From positions 1-20,927 of the IMG/VR virus record IMGVR_UViG_3300042900_000588: a DNA stretch of 20,927 nt. One strand, written 5' to 3'. The DNA is from a virus. Shown piece after piece: positions 18,332 through 20,927 of this stretch (position 1 is the first letter of the stretch; each line of letters starts with the position of its first letter). Below the pieces are notes generated by a model. The model was given only the letters and a program-made list of their open reading frames with translations. It ran no database searches and was not told the DNA's origin. Made by a program: the position numbers and the translations under genes.

Positions 18332-18783
18332 TTTAGCCTTGTTATTAATGTTCCTTTTTTAATTCCTTCTGTAACAGCATCTCTTAAATCTTGATGTGGT
18401 TTAAAAAATATCTGTTTACTCTTTTTGTATCTTTTAGTTTCTAGTACTATTTTGTAAATATACTTAGAACTACTTAAATTTAACTTCGCTTTTGTTACTC
18501 GCCCTCCAACATACGTTAATCCTTTTTCTAGTAACGACATCATTCTTTTACTATCCGTTGTCTTTGTTGCTTTAACCCAAATTTTAGTTTGACTATCTAA
18601 GTTTATAATCGCTCCTAGTTTTAAGTTATTCAATATCTCTTCTTCTATGTAACTACTCCAAATATCGTTAATATCCTTTGTAGTTATCTTTTGTTTAAAT
18701 CTTCTTTTAAAGTCCCTTTTAATCAATCCATGTACTCTTGGAGTTGACCACTCTCCTAACTTCTTATCTACTAATTTCTTCAT
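18322..18783 (-). CDS. IHF-like ring protein of crAss-like phages, 153 aa
   Basis: A small basic protein of the family annotated in crAss-like phages as 'IHF subunit' and sited in the tail operon, where it is likely a structural ring component rather than a free DNA-bending protein. Visible features are a helical N-terminus (LIKRDFKRRFKQKITTKDIN, 20-39), IWSSYIEEEILNNLKLGAII (41-60), the strand KIWVKAT (67-73), KRMMSLLEKGLTYVGGRV (79-96) and SKYIYKIVLETKRYKKSKQI (105-124) leading to FFKPH. The DNA-binding beta-arm layout of HU/IHF is only loosely visible. It overlaps the 281-aa gene by 4 bases (ATGA) and the 243-aa gene by 10, which places it firmly in the operon. Family membership is by recognition of these motifs; the structural role comes from gene order and known crAss-like virions. 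Confidence 0.72.
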   Translation of the reverse strand: MKKLVDKKLGEWSTPRVHGLIKRDFKRRFKQKITTKDINDIWSSYIEEEILNNLKLGAIINLDSQTKIWVKATKTTDSKRMMSLLEKGLTYVGGRVTKAKLNLSSSKYIYKIVLETKRYKKSKQIFFKPHQDLRDAVTEGIKKGTLITRLKCQ

Positions 18784-19625
18784 TTAGTTACTACATCATC
18801 CGCCGAATCATTTAAAACATCCACCACTTGCTGTTTCTCTATTTGAAACTCAGTTGTTAAGATAGATATTACAATTTGTCTAGCTAAGTGTGACGATACA
18901 GGATATGGGTCATTCTCAGTCATCTCTACTTCATAGTTAGTATAGAATACTTGTGAGTTTCCGCTAGCTGTAAAAGTAGCTGTAGCCGTTCCTGTGAACG
19001 TATCATTAGGTAAATAATTAACTCCATTGTAAACTACTAATCCTGTTGTTCCTTTTACTGTATATGAATATCCACTCTTAATTCCACCGCTAATAACAGG
19101 TAATGTTTTCTTAATCATTAATCCTTCTGTGGTAGTAGGTATTCCAAAAAATCTTAGGTTTTGTACAATTTTATTAATATAAATAGTAGTACCAAATCTT
19201 TGATAATAATGAAACATTGACCTTACGTGTTCTTTAGGTATCATTCTCCACGTTTCAATAGGATAGAAAGTGTAAGTAGTCTTTCCGCAAGCAGATATAA
19301 CCCTTAACCCTAAATCTAAGTTTCCGTCTCCTAAGTAAGTTAAATTGATTACTTCGGGTATTTCAGCCTTCATAATATCACAAGCGCAAAAGTCTACGTT
19401 TGGATCATCAGAGAAATTTACCTTAGTTAACGAGTGAATACCAAAGTCCACTAACCAATTTTGGTCAATAACCTTAGTAATGTTGTATTCTTTAAGAATT
19501 TCAGAAACTCTTGCTTGCTCTACTTTATATCCAACCCAATCTTCATCAATCCTAGATTCATCAGTGCGAGAAAATCTTTCAGCTAAAATTAAAATATCGT
19601 CTATGATTTGTTTTTTAGTTGGCAT
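18780..19625 (-). CDS. Tail ring/hub protein with an inserted beta-module, 281 aa
   Basis: The first gene of the tail operon and probably a ring or tail-hub subunit. The N-terminal helices (ILILAERFSRTDESRIDEDW, 11-30, then VGYKVEQARVSEILKEYNI, 31-49) resemble a conserved opening of Bacteroidota-phage tail/ring proteins. The C-terminal helices after residue 238 (DPYPVSSHLARQIVISILTT and onward) end with a D-LND-ADD tail typical of the same family. Between them, residues about 182-230 form a Thr/Tyr-rich beta-module (TGLVVYNGVNYLPNDTFTGT) that looks inserted and resembles modules in the muzzle protein. A -7 box lies 19 bases before the start. The gene ends in an ATGA overlap with the IHF-like gene. 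Assignment to a particular ring of the crAss001 tail is not possible by eye. Confidence 0.68.
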   Translation of the reverse strand: MPTKKQIIDDILILAERFSRTDESRIDEDWVGYKVEQARVSEILKEYNITKVIDQNWLVDFGIHSLTKVNFSDDPNVDFCACDIMKAEIPEVINLTYLGDGNLDLGLRVISACGKTTYTFYPIETWRMIPKEHVRSMFHYYQRFGTTIYINKIVQNLRFFGIPTTTEGLMIKKTLPVISGGIKSGYSYTVKGTTGLVVYNGVNYLPNDTFTGTATATFTASGNSQVFYTNYEVEMTENDPYPVSSHLARQIVISILTTEFQIEKQQVVDVLNDSADDVVTK

Positions 19626-19644
19626 ATTCTACTTATTTATACCT

Positions 19645-19652
19645 CAAATGTA
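19645..19652 (-). promoter_or_regulatory. Candidate -7 box of the tail operon promoter
   Basis: Minus-strand TACATTTG is an exact TAnnTTTG match 19 bases before the 281-aa start and just downstream of a strong terminator, where a new promoter is expected. A TTTG further upstream (inside the near-palindrome) is 26 bases away, longer than the usual 19-21, so the -33 element is doubtful. Confidence 0.45.
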
Positions 19653-19672
19653 ACGAAAATAATTAATTGTTT

Positions 19673-19692
19673 TTAACTCAAAGTTGAATTAA
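19673..19692. repeat. 20-bp near-palindrome, copy A (candidate operator)
   Basis: Arms 19673-19681 and 19684-19692 (one mismatch) flank a central AG; the 18-bp core is identical to the copy at 13168-13185, in opposite orientation. It lies between the lysis-cassette terminator and the -7 box of the tail operon, a good place for a regulator-binding site. Confidence 0.5.
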
Positions 19693-19718
19693 AAAAGCCT
19701 CACATTTCTGTAAGGCTA
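19689..19718 (-). terminator. Rho-independent terminator of the lysis cassette
   Basis: On the minus strand AGCCTTACA (19717-19709) pairs with TGTGAGGCT (19704-19696) as a 9-bp stem with one wobble around a GAAA tetraloop, followed by a run of T (19695-19691). It lies 34 bases after the stop of the spanin-like gene. It is GC-rich compared with its surroundings and a textbook intrinsic terminator. Confidence 0.92.
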
Positions 19719-19751
19719 GTTGTAATTAAATTCAAGATTGCGACCCTAGAT

Positions 19752-20387
19752 TTATTTCAAAGCAAATATAGTTAAAACTTCTGTAATTGATGCAACTATA
19801 ATAGCGCCTATTGTTTTAATCTTTTGTTTTCTTAAAGCTTTTTTAGACTCCTTTTCAAGAGTTTTATAGTCCTCTGCTTGATTTTTAATTATTGTTTGCG
19901 CCGTCACAACCATTCCTTTACTTATAACTAACTCTTCTTTTACTGTACTTAATTCTTCATTAACACTTTTATTAGTAGAATCTTTCTGAGCAAGTAAATT
20001 GTTTTTTGATTTAATAGTACTATCGCAATCATTCATGGCAATCTTTATCAATATAGTATCGCAAATACCTCTAGCAAGTAATTCTCTCACTCTTTTAGAT
20101 GAACTTCTATATAACTTCTCATTCTTATCAGCAATTACCTTAATCGAGTCTTCTGAGCGTTTTGAAGCTATTGTATTTAAGCTGTCTTGATACCTCTCTT
20201 GCATTAAACTAACAATTATCATACTATCTGACTTCATTTTAGCAAAGTATTGACTATTATCAGTTTTAGCTACTTCAATTTTATTCTCGCATCCGCCACA
20301 ATATCTAAATACAAATAAACAAGCAAGTAATATTACTATGCCTCTGCCTATTACCCCTAACCAATATTTAACTACCGAAACTTCCAT
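19752..20387 (-). CDS. Spanin-like protein with N- and C-terminal membrane segments
   Basis: Probably a spanin-type lysis protein acting on the envelope of the Gram-negative host. An N-terminal hydrophobic segment (VVKYWLGVIGRGIVILLACL) carries a possible weak lipobox (LLAC) and further Cys residues (YCGGC). About 150 residues of charged, helix-forming periplasmic sequence follow, and a C-terminal hydrophobic segment (IGAIIVASITEVLTIFALK) ends the protein. Hydrophobic ends around a long coiled region match the layout of unimolecular spanins such as T1 gp11, though an ordinary inner-membrane spanin with an extra anchor is possible. I chose the ATG at 20387 because it overlaps the preceding stop as TAATG. 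An in-frame ATG at 20414 would add nine residues (MFIFRRKKL) and a 28-base overlap. It sits after a holin-like gene and before a strong terminator. The function is inferred from topology and context. Confidence 0.6.
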   Translation of the reverse strand: MEVSVVKYWLGVIGRGIVILLACLFVFRYCGGCENKIEVAKTDNSQYFAKMKSDSMIIVSLMQERYQDSLNTIASKRSEDSIKVIADKNEKLYRSSSKRVRELLARGICDTILIKIAMNDCDSTIKSKNNLLAQKDSTNKSVNEELSTVKEELVISKGMVVTAQTIIKNQAEDYKTLEKESKKALRKQKIKTIGAIIVASITEVLTIFALK

Positions 20388-20602
20388 TAGTTTTTTTCTT
20401 CTAAATATAAACAAGCTAATAACGTATCTAATATAACACCTCCTATACCTACATAAATAGCATAAGTAGCATTAGATTCATACCATGTCATTCCTGCAAT
20501 GGCACTTACTATACCTTTTGCGTATTGCTGTAATTTTACAATCTCTGATTGGGTATTCCCGAATAAATTAAATACCGAGAAATATACTTTATACTTTTTC
20601 AT
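20387..20602 (-). CDS. Holin-like small membrane protein, 71 aa
   Basis: A 71-residue protein with two hydrophobic stretches, about 28-40 (AKGIVSAIAGMTWY) and 48-67 (AIYVGIGGVILDTLLACLYL), and a charged C-terminal tail (EEKN). The size and two-segment topology fit a class II-like holin. The pattern 'QYAKG-V-IAG...Y-IYV-IGGV-D-L' resembles small lysis-cassette proteins in flavobacterial and other Bacteroidota phages. It begins 11 bases after the stop of the putative endolysin and ends in a TAATG overlap with the spanin-like gene, so the three genes form a lysis cassette. There is no Shine-Dalgarno, only an A-rich leader. Holin activity is inferred from topology and neighbours. Confidence 0.62.
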   Translation of the reverse strand: MKKYKVYFSVFNLFGNTQSEIVKLQQYAKGIVSAIAGMTWYESNATYAIYVGIGGVILDTLLACLYLEEKN

Positions 20603-20613
20603 ATCTTAATTTT

Positions 20614-20927
20614 TTAAATTATATGTTTAGATTCGATGATTGTTCCAGTAACCTTATTCCCATAAATACCACACGATATTCTTGTAATAGGTAATATCTT
20701 TTCAAATTCAGGCTCTGGACTTCCCATACATCCCAAACTCCAATTATTAACTAATCCACTTCCATAAGTATTATTTTGACTCATTCTGTGCCAATGTGTG
20801 CCAAATATCTTTGCTATTTGCCTTTGAACTTTATCAATAAAAGTGTCTTTATTTCCATCTCTCCAATAATTAACCTTACCAACTTGTCTGAAATAAGGAT
20901 ATGAACTAAATTCTTTTGTAGTATCCC
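20614..20927 (-). CDS. Partial CDS, C-terminus of a putative endolysin (L,D-transpeptidase-like NWSxGC motif)
   Basis: An open frame enters from the right edge and ends at a TAA at 20614-20616, giving 103 visible residues. The visible part has HWHRMSQN at 44-51 followed by VNNWSLGCMG at 59-68. A His near a conserved S-x-G-C, in the form H-R...VNNWS-x-GC, matches a catalytic pattern I recall from L,D-transpeptidase (YkuD)-like and related cell-wall domains in Bacteroidota and their phages. The Cys would be the nucleophile. With a holin-like and a spanin-like gene directly downstream, a role in cutting or modifying peptidoglycan at lysis is the simplest reading. The N-terminus is outside the window, so length, start and other domains are unknown. 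Confidence is moderate for the function and high that the reading frame is real. Confidence 0.6.
   Translation of the reverse strand, partial: DTTKEFSSYPYFRQVGKVNYWRDGNKDTFIDKVQRQIAKIFGTHWHRMSQNNTYGSGLVNNWSLGCMGSPEPEFEKILPITRISCGIYGNKVTGTIIESKHII

Noticed and set aside
17756-20190. Plus-strand open frames at 17756-18013 and 19999-20190
   Set aside because: They are antisense shadows of the 243-aa and spanin-like genes, with no plausible start context or domain.
1-20927. Stop-codon recoding as known in some crAss-like phages
   Set aside because: Genes end at normal positions with TAA, TAG or TGA, and neighbouring genes start directly after; no in-frame stop interrupts a family-like protein.
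1-20927. CRISPR arrays, tRNAs, insertion sequences or integration genes
   Set aside because: No regularly spaced repeats, cloverleaf-like segments, transposase or integrase frames were seen on either strand.

Overview
This window is part of an AT-rich, double-stranded DNA phage genome and looks like a crAss-like podovirus (Crassvirales or a close relative) of a Bacteroidota host, possibly a flavobacterium. Every gene lies on the minus strand. The reasons for this placement are: (1) a consecutive set of head-to-tail proteins whose sequence signatures I recognise from crAss-like phages, including an IHF-like ring protein and a very large 'muzzle'/nozzle protein; (2) very large internal (cargo/ejection) proteins; (3) starts without clear Shine-Dalgarno sequences and -7 boxes of the Bacteroidota type TAnnTTTG; (4) a signal peptide ending in AFGQ, as is common in flavobacteria. 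No homology search was run, so family names rest on recognised motifs and gene order.

Transcription runs right to left. The right edge (20927 to about 19690) is a lysis cassette: the C-terminal part of a putative endolysin with an NWS-x-GC motif, a small holin-like membrane protein, and a spanin-like protein with a membrane segment at each end. The last two are coupled by a TAATG overlap. A strong intrinsic terminator (19689-19718) closes the cassette. A -7 box (19645-19652) then opens the tail operon: a ring/tail-hub protein (281 aa), an IHF-like ring protein (153 aa), an adaptor-like ring protein (243 aa) and the muzzle protein (1478 aa). These four overlap one another by 4, 10 and 20 bases.

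Downstream come a putative lipoprotein (169 aa), which is odd in a virion operon, a 1245-aa virion protein with repeated GG anchors and embedded phage domains, and a 64-aa hypothetical. A 160-bp intergenic region (8446-8605) holds a second strong terminator. Then follow a 486-aa cargo protein and a 2295-aa giant carrying an HExxH metallopeptidase and an ejection-protein-like C-terminus. The next gene starts at 64 and runs off the left edge. The 1245/486/2295 trio is reminiscent in order and character of the T7 gp14/gp15/gp16 internal-core set (inference).

No gap exceeds 300 bases; the longest is the 160-bp region. I see no tRNA, CRISPR array, transposase or integrase. The most notable points are small beta-rich modules spliced into both a ring protein and the muzzle, a near-palindrome repeated in two intergenic regions, a shared intergenic motif that may be a phage promoter or operator, and the lipoprotein inside the virion operon.
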